In this document: positions 1-8,923 of the stretch, piece after piece
Layout: each line of letters starts with the position of its first letter
Numbering within the stretch: the stretch's first letter is position 1
Assembly: GCA_963791295.1 (NCBI GenBank)
Contig: CAWBRY010000001.1
Span: forward strand, 1,302,001 to 1,366,000
Direction: 5' to 3'
Length of the DNA: 64,000 nt
From: CAWBRY01 sp963791295
Lineage (GTDB): Bacteria; Bacteroidota; Bacteroidia; Chitinophagales; Chitinophagaceae
Notes under the pieces: generated by a model
What the model saw: only the letters and a program-made list of their open reading frames with translations
Database searches by the model: none
Told to the model about the DNA's origin: nothing
Translations under genes and position numbers: made by a program

Positions 1-707
1 TCAAATATTCAACGTTGGCAATCAATGATATGCCATTGGCGCCGATATCAATGAATTTCAGAATATCTGGACAGATGCTTCAAATGCTGAAGTACTTTGG
101 TCTTGTGTATTCGAGGCCGGACAAGGAACGCTAGGAGCCAATGCATATTTTGCCCCTTCCAATCGCAGTGAATATGGACCGCCATTTGATTTGCTCTTAT
201 TATATGATGATGCAAATGACGTTCGGTTTTCTTCCTATTACGCAGTGGTAGAAGACGGATTCGGAGTTTCCCGATTTATATTAGCAAAATATCTTGCTAA
301 GTCTTTTCAACTGAGCAATCCCGATGGTGTCACAAATTTCAAAGCCCTGCGCACGGGTGAAATGTACTTGATCCGGGCAGAGGCTTATGCGAGGCTGGGT
401 GGTGTAAATGAAGCTTTGGGACTCGATGATCTAAATGCATTTGAGAGCAGCAAGAATAAATGGATATGTCCCCGATGTGCTGACTGGTACAGCATTTGAT
501 TGATGCCATTTTCCTGGAAAGAGTGAAGGAACTCGAAGCCGAAGGTCATCGTTTTTTTGACCTGAAAAGAACGACCCGTACAGTCAATCGTCCCAGTTGC
601 AGCAGTTTTTGCACTTTGGATCCAGCGGCCGTTCATGGACATGGCCGATTCCTCAACCAGAGATCGATGCCAACCCGAATATCATTCCGCAGAATCCGGG
701 ATATTAA
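1..707 (+). CDS. SusD/RagB-family outer-membrane lipoprotein, C-terminal part, frameshifted
   Basis: The 3' part of a SusD-like nutrient-binding lipoprotein; its 5' end lies outside the window. Three reading frames together give SusD hallmarks: EMYLIRAEAYARLGG, then LIDAIFLERVKELEAEGHRF and FDLKRT, and a terminal WPIPQPEIDANPNIIPQNPGY ending at the TAA at 705-707. The breaks near 430-500 and 600-640 look like single-base indels because the sense of the protein continues on both sides. SusD proteins sit at the cell surface and hand glycans or other oligomers to a partner SusC barrel, which is presumably just upstream of the window. Family assignment is strong; the substrate is unknown. Confidence 0.85.
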
Positions 708-770
708 TATCACGCATAAGATAAATGCGCGATGGTTTGGATAAATTTTTCTGTGAGTTAGGGTTTATAC

Positions 771-802
771 AAAAGCTGTTACTTTATGTAGCAGCTTTTT
801 TT
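771..802 (+). terminator. Intrinsic terminator after the SusD-like gene
   Basis: Arms AAAAGCTG (771-778) and CAGCTTTT (792-799), with the U-run continuing to about 802. It lies about 65 nt after the SusD stop codon. Confidence 0.75.
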
Positions 803-951
803 CTGAGTATGAACGGCTCAAAATTAAGATTGATGGAATGGTAATGAAATTCAGACAGAAGCTTCATGCTTCAGTAAATAAATCAGTGGTTTGAATTGAA
901 TGAGGCGTAATTTTAACATGTCAGTAGGAAAAGTTAGTGCCCATAATAAAA

Positions 952-1070
952 GTTCCGCTCCGGGACCTCACTCTTAGGCAACGGACGGAACATAAACGAT
1001 TTTCTCATGTGACGGTCAGAGAAGACCTAGCATACGCAGGTGGTTTTCTAGCCAGCCTGCTTTTTCTTTT
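952..1070 (+). ncRNA. Candidate structured RNA, three hairpins ending in a terminator
   Basis: The 800-1327 gap has no gene but is structured. Hairpin 1: GTTCCG (952-957) pairs CGGAAC (986-991), and inside it TCCG (959-962) pairs CGGA (982-985), giving 10 bp with one bulged C and a 19-nt loop. Hairpin 2 is either TTCTC (1002-1006) with GAGAA (1019-1023), or GGTC (1014-1017) with GACC (1024-1027); the two exclude each other. Hairpin 3: GCAGG-TGG (1036-1043) pairs CCA-(G)-CCTGC (1052-1060), followed by TTTTTCTTTT, an intrinsic terminator. I do not recognise a known riboswitch, tmRNA, 6S or SRP motif. It could be an independent small RNA or a terminating leader; 1071-1314 downstream shows nothing clear. 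Confidence 0.45.
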
Positions 1071-1314
1071 ATAAATATAGGGAATAATTAAATTCCCGGT
1101 TTCTCCAGACAGGTTGTGAAAATCAATTGTCAGGCCAAGGCTTCTCGAGTCCGATGCAGCAAAATGAATTCTTCATTTCTTGGCAGTAATATATTAAATC
1201 TGATATTCTAATATATTATGGATTATGTACGAGCGGGCCTTGATCAGCCTGATGTATTATGATGCGAGACGCCTAAAAATGGCCTGTTTCTACTTTTTAG
1301 TATAAATTGATTCG

Positions 1315-1322
1315 TACCTTTG
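1315..1322 (+). promoter_or_regulatory. -7 promoter box (TACCTTTG) before sufB
   Basis: A perfect match to the Bacteroidota -7 consensus TAnnTTTG. No convincing -33 TTTG was seen. The first ATG (1328) starts only 5 nt after the box, so the mRNA would have almost no leader. Confidence 0.55.
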
Positions 1323-1327
1323 TGGCG

Positions 1328-2816
1328 ATGAAAAAAGAAACACACAGCTAAAGAAAATCCCATGAAAGAGGAACTGATCCGATCGAAACTGCCGTCCTTA
1401 ACGAATATAAATATGGCTTTACTTCTGATTTTGAATCCGATGCGGCACCCAAAGGGATTGAGTGAGGATATGTCCGTTTATTTCCGACAAAAAGAATGAA
1501 CCGCAATGGATGCTGGATTGGCGATTGAAAGCTTATCGCCATTGGCTTAAATTGGCAGGAGAAGAGCCGAAGTGGGCCAACATGCAATTACCCGCCGATC
1601 GATTACCAGGACATCATTTATTATTCTGCACCTATTCAAAAAATAAAACCCAATAGTCTGGATGAGATCGATCCGGAATTAAGAAGGACTTTTGAAAAAT
1701 TAGGTATTTCGCTGGATGAACAAAAACGATTCAGCGGAGTGGCCGTTGATGCCGTGATTGATAGTGTTTCTATCGGTACAAGTTTCAAAAAACAACTTTC
1801 TGAATTGGGTATCATTTTTTGTTCCATGAGTGAAGCGGTGCAGGAGCATCCCGAACTGGTAAAAAAATATTTAGGCACTGTTGTTCCCATTACTGATAAT
1901 TATTTTGCTGCACTGAATTCCGCAGTTTTCAGTGATGGTTCTTTTTGTTATATCCCCAAAGGTGTTCGTTGCCCGATGGAACTGTCCACTTATTTCCGGA
2001 TCAATGCAGAAAATACAGGACAGTTTGAAAGAACATTGATTGTTGCAGAAGAAGGAAGTTATGTAAGTTATCTGGAAGGATGTACAGCTCCGATGCGTGA
2101 TGAAAATCAATTGCACGCAGCTGTGGTTGAACTGATCGCACTGGACAATGCAGAAATAAAATATTCAACCGTTCAGAACTGGTATCCCGGCGATAAAGAA
2201 GGTAAAGGGGGGATTTACAATTTCGTAACCAAGCGCGGAATTTGCAAAGGTGATCAATTCAAAGATTTCCTGGACACAGGTAGAAACAGGTTCAGCCATC
2301 ACCTGGAAATATCCGAGTGTGATTTTAAAAGGCGATAATTCAGTCGGTGAATTTTATTCCGTTGCGGTGACCAATAATCATCAGCAGGCTGATACGGGTA
2401 CAAAAATGCAACACCTTGGAAAGAATACAAAAAGCCGGATCGTATCAAAAGGAATTTCTGCCGGCCTCAGCAATAATAGTTACAGGGGTTTGGTGCATGT
2501 CAGCAAGAATGCAGCCAATGCCCGGAATTTTTCCCAATGCGATTCACTTTTGTTGGGTGATAAATGCGGTGCACATACATTTCCCTATATCGAAGTAAAA
2601 AACAATACGGCCATAGTAGAACATGAAGCTACCACTTCGAAGATTGGCGAAGACCAGATCTTTTATTGCAATCAACGAGGCATCGATACAGAGACTGCCG
2701 TGGCACTGATCGTAAATGGATTTGCAAGAGAAGTAATGAATCAATTGCCGATGGAATTTGCGGTGGAAGCGCAAAAATTATTGGCGATTAGTCTGGAAGG
2801 AAGCGTAGGGTAAATA
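1328..2816 (+). CDS. sufB: Fe-S cluster assembly protein SufB, broken by frameshifts
   Basis: SufB is the scaffold subunit of the SufBC2D complex, on which Fe-S clusters are built. Pieces in successive frames read [19 protein letters not shown] (about 1400-1456), [18 protein letters not shown] (from 1490), then a long stretch with [20 protein letters not shown] and [20 protein letters not shown], then [20 protein letters not shown], ending ...ISLEGSVG. The total length fits full SufB. At least four frame changes are needed and the conserved blocks show no damage between them, so I read it as a functional gene with consensus errors; true decay is the alternative. The start is ATG 1328 or ATG 1362. 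Confidence 0.88.
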
Positions 2817-2856
2817 GTCAGTTGTAAAACTAATATAGATCATAAATAAGTAAATT

Positions 2857-3646
2857 ATGTTGAAGATTCAGAATTTACATGCAAACGTAGAAGGAAAGAA
2901 AATCTTAAATGGAATCAATCTGGAGATCAAGGCCAGGTGAAGTACATGCTATCATGGGACCAAATGGTTCCGGTAAGAGCACACTGGCATCTGTACTGGC
3001 AGGAAGAAAAGAATATGAAGTGACCGAAGGATCTGTGGAATTTCTTGGAAAGGATTTATTGGACATTGTCTCCGGAAGAAAGAGCAGGCGAAGGATTGTT
3101 CCTTGCATTTCAATACCCGGTAGAGATTCCAGGATTGAGCACGACCAATTTTATTAAGACGGCAGTCAATGAGATCCGCAAATATCGCGGACAGGAGACA
3201 TTGGATGCGGTTGGATTTTTGAAGATTGATGAAGGAGAAAATGGCGTTGATGAATATTGATCAGTCTTTGTTGAGCCGTCCCTTAAATGAAGGATTTTCA
3301 GGTGGCGAAAAAAAACGAAACGAGATTTTCCAGATGGCGATGCTTCAACCAAAGCTGGCCATTCTGGATGAAACGGATTCAGGACTTGGATATTGATGCC
3401 ATCCGTATCGTAGCGAATGGAGTGAATAAACTGCATAACAAGGACAATGCAGTACTGGTGGTTACCCACTATCAGCGCTTCTGGATTATATCATTCCGGA
3501 TTTTGTTCACGTATTATATAATGGACGGATTGTAAAGTCCGGGACCAAAAGAATTGGCATTGGAACTGGAGGAAAAAGGATATGATTTTATTAAGAACGG
3601 AATTAGTGTTGGAGAAGAAGTGGGAGTGGATCGAGATAAACAATAA
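2857..3646 (+). CDS. sufC: Fe-S cluster assembly ATPase SufC, broken by frameshifts
   Basis: ABC-type ATPase that drives the SufBCD scaffold. It starts ATG-TTG-AAG ([19 protein letters not shown]). Walker [10 protein letters not shown] is intact near 2960, the ABC signature reads [10 protein letters not shown] near 3295, and Walker B with the glutamate is [12 protein letters not shown] near 3360. The end reads ...[20 protein letters not shown]..., with stop at 3644-3646. The first frame break is right after EIK at about 2930, where removing one G restores K-P-G-E-V-H. There are several further one-base breaks. It lies 40 nt after sufB, and its stop overlaps the first possible sufD ATG. Confidence 0.88.
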
Positions 3647-4958
3647 TGATGCATGAACACTATATGAATATTATAAAGAACAATTTGATCAGTTGCAATC
3701 CGCGAATGGCACAAACGGGCTTTCTAGTATGAGAAAGGATGCCTTTAAAGCTTTCAGCAAAATGGGAATTCCCACCGCAAAACATGAAGAATGGAAGTAT
3801 ACCCGCATCAGGAGTTTGTTTAATACAGGATTTCCAGTTGCCTGCCAGGGAACTGGATAATATTTCAGATAAAGACATGGATGCCATTCGTTTGCCTGGC
3901 CATGAGCAAGCGAACGAACTGATCTTTATAAATGGTTTTTTTTCTCTCCTCTTTCCAATATCCGTTCGGCGTAATTTAAACGTGGTGTCACTGGAAGAAG
4001 CTGCTACCAAGGAATATAAGGAATTAGTTTCACAACATTTGGGTCACAGTAGTAACTATTTAAAAGATGGACATCAACGCGCTCAATACAGCATTTGTAC
4101 AGGGAGGCGTTTTTATTCATGTCGAAAAAGGACAGACTGCAGAACATCCGGTCTACATATATAATATAACAGATGCCGGCCAGGCTAATGTTTTTTCCCA
4201 GCCACGCAGTCTTGTTCATATTGGTGAAAATGCACAAGTGCAAATGGTAGAAACCTATGTAACCATTGGTGCACGAAAGCTTTACCAACCAGGTAATGGA
4301 AATCGTTGTCGAAAAAGATGCGATGGTAGAATATTATAAGATCCAAAATGATGCATCCCATGCCAGCCTGGTAAGTACAACGCATTTCAGGCAAACAGGG
4401 AAAAGCTATATTCATGCGGTCACTGTTTCATTAAATGGGGCTATTGTCCGCAACAATCTCAATGTAGTACTGGAAGCAGACATTGAGAGGCGCATATATA
4501 TGGTTTGTATTTCCAGGAGGGAAAAGTCATATCGATAATCATACGGTCGTTGACAATGTAAAACCCAATTGCTTCAGTAATGAATTGTACAAAGGCATCA
4601 TGAATGATGAGGCTACGGCGTGTATTCAATGGAAAAATATTTGTGCGGCCGCAGGCGCAAAAAACAAATGCATATCAGTCAAATAAGAATATTTTGCTTT
4701 CCGGCAATGCCAGCGTCAACAGCAAACCACAGTTGGAAATATTTGCTGATGATGTGAAATGTTCACATGGTTGTACGGTGGGCCAGCTTGATGAAGAAGC
4801 ATTATTCTATCTGCAATCAAGAGGAATTCCGTGAGAACATTGCCCGGTCATTATTGGTGCATGCATTTGCGACCGATATATCTGGAGCATATCAAGCCTG
4901 CACCCATCCGTACTTATGTAGAAAAATTAATTTCAAACCGATTAGAATCCGGAAATAG
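3646..4958 (+). CDS. sufD: Fe-S cluster assembly protein SufD, broken by frameshifts
   Basis: SufD is the SufB paralogue and third subunit of the SufBC2D scaffold. Recognisable blocks are MRKDAFKAFSKMGIPTAKHE then EWKYTRIRSLFNTGFQLPAR, LNTAFVQGGVFIHVEKG, VEIVVEKDAMVEYYKIQND, CSHGCTVGQLDEEALFYLQSRGIP and EHIKPAPIRTYVEKLISNRL. These lie in alternating frames. The ATG at 3646 overlaps the sufC stop (TAATG); an ATG also occurs at 3649. The stop is taken as TAG 4956-4958, but in another frame the reading continues into sufS, so the exact end depends on where the base errors lie. Confidence 0.85.
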
Positions 4959-4959
4959 C

Positions 4960-6206
4960 ATGATCAAATCTGCTACGATAAACAAGAGCCTGGATATAAA
5001 TCATATCCGCGGCAGTTTCCGATTCTGAACAGAGAAGTGAAAGGAAAACCATTGGTCTATTTTGACAATGCAGCGACCTCACAAAAGCCACAGGTGGTGA
5101 TCGATGCATTGGTGAATTATTATACCGGTTACAATGCAAATATTCACCGCGGTATTCATACGTTGGCTGAGGAAGCCACAGCTGCTTTTGAAGCTACCCG
5201 TGATACCGTACAACAATTTCATCCATGCATCATCGCGCGAAGAAATCATTTTTACCCGCGGAACAACCGAAGGCATCAACCTGGTAGCTCATACATGGGG
5301 CAGGCAAAATATTAAAGCGGGAGATGAGATCATTATTTCGGCGATGGAACATCATTCCAATATTGTTCCCTGGCAGATATTATGTGAAGAAAAAGGAGCC
5401 ATGCTAAAAGTAATTCCGGTGACGATGATGGTGAATTATTGATGGATGAATATAAGAAGCTATTGAGCTCAAAAACAAAATTGGTTTCTATTGTCCATGT
5501 ATCGAATGCACTCGGAACTGTCAATCCTGTTAGAGAAATCATTGAATGCGCCCATCAGGTAGGTGCTGTTGGTTCTTGTGGATGGCGCGCAGTCAGCTGT
5601 GCACTTGGATATCGATGTGACAGAAATGGATTGTGATTTTTTTGTTTTTTCTGCCACAAATTATATGGCCCTACCGGCATTGGTGTATTATATGGTAAGA
5701 AGAATATTACTGGAAGCAATGCCGGTTTTCCAGGGTGGGGGAGAAATGATCAAGGAAGTGACGTTTGAAAAAACAACTTACAATGATCTGCCTTATAAAT
5801 ATTGAAGCGGGCACACCCAATATAGCTGATACCATTGCATTCAAGGCAGCATTGGATTTTGTCACTGCAAGACCGGGAAAGAGTAATACGGAAGCATGAA
5901 GATGACTTGCTGCATTATGCCACGCACGCAATTGGAACAAATTCCGGGATTAAAGATCATTGGAAAGGCAAAAGAGAAAATCAGTCTGGTTTCATTTATC
6001 ATTGACAAGATACATCCACAGGATATAGGAATATTATTGGATAACCGCGGAATAGCAGTCAGAACAGGTCATCATTGTGCCCAACCCTTGATGGATCGTT
6101 TTGGAATTCCCGGTACATCCGGGCTTCCTTTGCCATGTACAATACCAAGGAAGAGATCGATGAATTGGTAACTGGATTGCAAAAGGCGATTAAAATGTTA
6201 TTGTGA
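4960..6206 (+). CDS. sufS: Cysteine desulfurase SufS, broken by frameshifts
   Basis: PLP-dependent enzyme that takes sulfur from cysteine for cluster assembly. It begins [38 protein letters not shown] and [19 protein letters not shown] are clear, as are [36 protein letters not shown] and the active-cysteine motif [15 protein letters not shown]. The PLP-lysine motif is informative: around 5650-5690 the DNA reads FSAT-N-Y in frame, but adding one C to the CC at about 5655 gives [18 protein letters not shown], the expected motif. That supports a lost base in a C run. The stop is TGA 6204-6206. Confidence 0.88.
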
Positions 6207-6208
6207 AA

Positions 6209-6651
6209 ATGGAGCGAGCATAAGAACGATAGAAGAAATAGAAAACGAAATAGTGGAAGAGTTTGCCTTATTTGATTCCTGGGATGATAAATATGAATAT
6301 ATTATTGACCTGGGAAAGAAACTAGCTCCGCTGGAAGATCAATATAAAATGGATGAGAACAAGGTGAAGGGTTGTCAGTCTACGGTATGGCTGGTGGCAG
6401 ATTATAAGGATGGAAAAGTTTTTTATAAAGCCGAAAGTGATGCAGTGATTGTAAAGGGATTGATCAGTATATTGATACGGGTATTATCTGGTCAAACACC
6501 TGATGAAATATTAGAAGCCAAACTTGATTTTATCAGACAGATCGGGATGACCACCCACCTGGCGCAAACCAGGTCCAATGGTTTACTGTCAATGGTAAAG
6601 CAAATGAAGAATTATGCATTGGCATTTAAGATGAAGAATGAAACGTCATGA
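6209..6651 (+). CDS. sufE: Sulfur-transfer protein SufE
   Basis: SufE accepts persulfide sulfur from SufS and carries it to SufBCD. The main frame (6253-6651) has the acceptor-cysteine motif KVKGCQSTVW at about residue 37 of that frame, followed by the usual FIRQIGMTTHLAQTRSNGL. The frame is open upstream (RTIEEIENEIVEEF), but the nearest ATG (6209) is one base out of register, so either a GTG at 6253 is used or there is one more indel near 6215. Its stop overlaps the next ATG (ATGA at 6648-6651), implying translational coupling. Confidence 0.9.
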
Positions 6652-6975
6652 AAGTAAAGAACATGGACACGGAAGCGTTGAAACAAAAGGTAATTGAGGC
6701 GTTGCAAACGATTTATGATCCGGAGATACCGGTGAATATTTACGAGTTGGGATTGATCTACGAAGTAGATGTGTTACCGATCAATAATGTCCAGATCGTA
6801 ATGACACTGACTTCCCCTGCATGTCCGGCGGCGCAAACCATACCGGTTGAAGTAGATCAGAAAGTAAGAGCAGATCGAAGGAGTGAATGATGTACATGTG
6901 GCGGTAACATGGACTCCGCCATGGGACAAGAGCATGATGTCGGAAGCGGCGCAACTGGAATTAGGAATGTTATAA
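6648..6975 (+). CDS. DUF59/MIP18-family Fe-S protein (SufT-like), one frameshift
   Basis: A DUF59-family protein of about 108 aa, commonly the last gene of suf operons and implicated in Fe-S protein maturation. It reads LQTIYDPEIPVNIYELGLIY with the DPE-P-NI-LGL hallmark, then TLTSPACPAAQTIPVEV. A frame change at about 6865 leads to QIEGVNDVHVAVTWTPPWD and the end ...SEAAQLELGML, stop at 6973-6975. The CPAA cysteine is present. It overlaps sufE by 4 nt. Confidence 0.85.
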
Positions 6976-7019
6976 ATATTAAACGTATCAATATGCCACA
7001 AATAAGTTTAAAGAGCTTA

Positions 7020-7456
7020 ATGAATAATAATGCGCCCACTTATTCGCCGAAGTGGTGCAGCCTTTCCGAGATGAATTGACTGCAGTCGGGTTTAAGGAAT
7101 TATTGACGCCAGCAGATGTGGATGCGGCATTGAACAGGCAGGATGATAAGGCCGTTTTGGTGGTCTTAAATTCGGTTTGTGGTTGTGCGGCGGGTAAGGC
7201 TCGGCCCGGGGTAATTTTTTCTATGTTGAATGAACTGGTGCCCGATGAGTATGTGTCCATTTTTGCAGGTATGGAAAAAGAAGCAGTAGAGCATTTCCGC
7301 CAACAGTACTTGCAGGGCTACACACCATCTTCACCCAATATTGCGTTGTTCAGGAATGGAAAATTGTTGCATCTGCTACAGCGTTACCAGGTGGAAGGGA
7401 AGAATGCAGGAGAAATTGCGACGGACCTGACGGCCGCCTATGATACATTTTTGTAA
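7020..7456 (+). CDS. Bacilliredoxin (BrxA/BrxB, YphP/YqiW family)
   Basis: Small thiol-disulfide protein of the bacilliredoxin family, which reduces mixed disulfides of proteins with low-molecular-weight thiols. The active-site motif VCGCAAGKARPG (CGC type) is at about residues 57-68, followed by SIFAGMEKEAVEHFRQ and SPNIALFRNGK. The body is open from 7052. The natural start is probably ATG 7020 (MNNNAPTYSP...), which needs one indel near 7050 to join the body. This is the last frame break in the suf region. It is the seventh gene of the SUF cluster. Confidence 0.87.
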
Positions 7457-7551
7457 GCTCAGGAATTCAGCGGAAAAAGCAGATAAGGTGAGGAATATAT
7501 TGAGAACAGGTATCAAAATAAATATTGATTTCTGAAAGTCAGAGAATTGAT

Positions 7552-8043
7552 ATGAAGATTACTGCCCAGGAAGAATATGGTTTGCGTGTTCTGATCCGCA
7601 TTGCCGGCTGCCGGACTGAGGAAGGAATGAGTATTCCTCAATTGAGCGAGGCGGAAGGATTGACCAGTCATTATATTGCAAAGCTGACCAGGTTACTGCG
7701 AATGGAAGGGTTTATCAACAGCAGGCCGGGAAATAAAGGCGGCTATGTATTGGCCAGGCCTGCCAAGGAGATACGGATCAAGGAAGCGTTGGAAGCGTTG
7801 GGTGGCGTGTTGTTTGACAAAGAATTCTGCGGTCTTCATGCCGGCTCCTTGAGCCTATGTACTCATTCTGCCGATTGTTCTTCCCGTTCACTATGGAAAA
7901 TGATCCAGTTCACTGTCGACCGGCTATTGGATAAAGTAACCTTACATGATCTCGTCAGCACCGAACAGGAATCGGCCGTGGGTTTGAAGCAATTGCTTGA
8001 GCAAAGTGTTGCTCCCTTCCAGGAATCTGACAACAACGGTTAG
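7552..8043 (+). CDS. Rrf2-family transcriptional regulator
   Basis: A 163-aa winged-helix Rrf2 regulator. It begins MKITAQEEYGLRVLIRIAG, has the recognition region LTSHYIAKLTRLLRMEGFI, then the typical wing sequence SRPGNKGGYVLARP. The C-terminal half has cysteines at CGLHAGSLSLC and HSADC, the spacing expected for an Fe-S ligand set of the IscR/RsrR/NsrR type. Its position just after the suf genes makes it a likely cluster-sensing regulator of them, which is inference from context. ATG 7552 fits the family N-terminus better than the alternative start at 7525. The frame is intact. Its last 4 nt overlap the converging gene at 8040. Confidence 0.9.
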   Translation: MKITAQEEYGLRVLIRIAGCRTEEGMSIPQLSEAEGLTSHYIAKLTRLLRMEGFINSRPGNKGGYVLARPAKEIRIKEALEALGGVLFDKEFCGLHAGSLSLCTHSADCSSRSLWKMIQFTVDRLLDKVTLHDLVSTEQESAVGLKQLLEQSVAPFQESDNNG

Positions 8044-8921
8044 TCCTTATATCGAAGGATGGGGCGAGTAAGACAGGTTGGGCCTCCACCACCTTTGACA
8101 CTGATTTCTTCTCCTTTATATTCTATTATTTTGCAACCGGCCTCTTCAAGGCGTTTTTTTGTTTTCGGATTACCTTTTACCATCAGGCAATGGCGCGGAC
8201 CAATTGCAAGTACATTACAACCCATACTCTCAAATTCATCATCCGGTACTTCGACGAATTCATAGCCGGCACTCGATAAATATTCACGAAAGACAATAGG
8301 CATTAGGGGGGAATAAATCACGGCCAGGTTTTTATCCACGGGGCTGAGAATAGACATGAGATGAAATACGTCTGATGGACCTTTATAATGGGGTAATGGC
8401 ACAACAATCACACTCACGCCGATCGGTTTTAGCATGGCTGCCAATTGACGCAGTCCCTCTTCATTGGATCTATATGAATGACCGGCGGCAAGGGTGTTTT
8501 CATTAATCCAGGCGACATCACCACCTTCTAATGTTCCCGGAGACATGATACTCCCAAGAATACTAATCCCTTTTGTTTGGAATGCTTTTCTTTCAGCCAT
8601 TGGTTCGTTCATCCGGGCTGGCTTGCCCATATTGCAGATGATCATCCCGGCGTTAGTGGCTATGGATGCATCGCGGCAATAGATCGAATCCATATTGACA
8701 TTGGGATCTGCGGGCAGGCTGTTGATCTGTGTATCCTTGGCGTTGAGCGCAGATTGAAAGACGGAATATTCTGATGCAGCGGTTTCAAAGTTGGGTTTAT
8801 CAAGGTAGTTCAAATCCTCCCAATGCTTCGCAATATGTGAATCATCAACAAAGGCTTCTTTAACATTCTTTATAAAGACCGATCTTAATTTTCCAAATTC
8901 TGAGTGACAGGTTAACTCCAT
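8040..8921 (-). CDS. Arginine deiminase-fold enzyme (DDAH/amidinotransferase-like)
   Basis: A 293-aa guanidino-group-modifying enzyme of the pentein fold (arginine deiminase, dimethylarginine dimethylaminohydrolase and relatives). Visible are the substrate-side motifs YCRDASIATNAG and PGTLEGGDVAW, the catalytic histidine region DVFHLMSILSPVD and the nucleophile cysteine GGGGPTCLTRPILR at the C-terminus. ATG 8921 gives the usual short N-terminus MELTCHSEFGKLRSVFI; the frame is open further upstream only because it runs into the permease gene. It lies 2 nt after the permease stop, so the two are co-transcribed. Substrate could be arginine, methylarginine or agmatine; sequence alone does not decide. 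Confidence 0.82.
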   Translation of the reverse strand: MELTCHSEFGKLRSVFIKNVKEAFVDDSHIAKHWEDLNYLDKPNFETAASEYSVFQSALNAKDTQINSLPADPNVNMDSIYCRDASIATNAGMIICNMGKPARMNEPMAERKAFQTKGISILGSIMSPGTLEGGDVAWINENTLAAGHSYRSNEEGLRQLAAMLKPIGVSVIVVPLPHYKGPSDVFHLMSILSPVDKNLAVIYSPLMPIVFREYLSSAGYEFVEVPDDEFESMGCNVLAIGPRHCLMVKGNPKTKKRLEEAGCKIIEYKGEEISVKGGGGPTCLTRPILRYKD

Positions 8922-8923
8922 AG

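Noticed and set aside
952..1070. tmRNA, 6S RNA, SRP RNA or SAM riboswitch
   Set aside because: None of the conserved core sequences of those RNAs could be found on either strand.
1328..7060. Calling the suf genes pseudogenes
   Set aside because: Motifs are intact and only single-base length changes occur, often in short homopolymers; they are listed as frameshifted coding regions instead.
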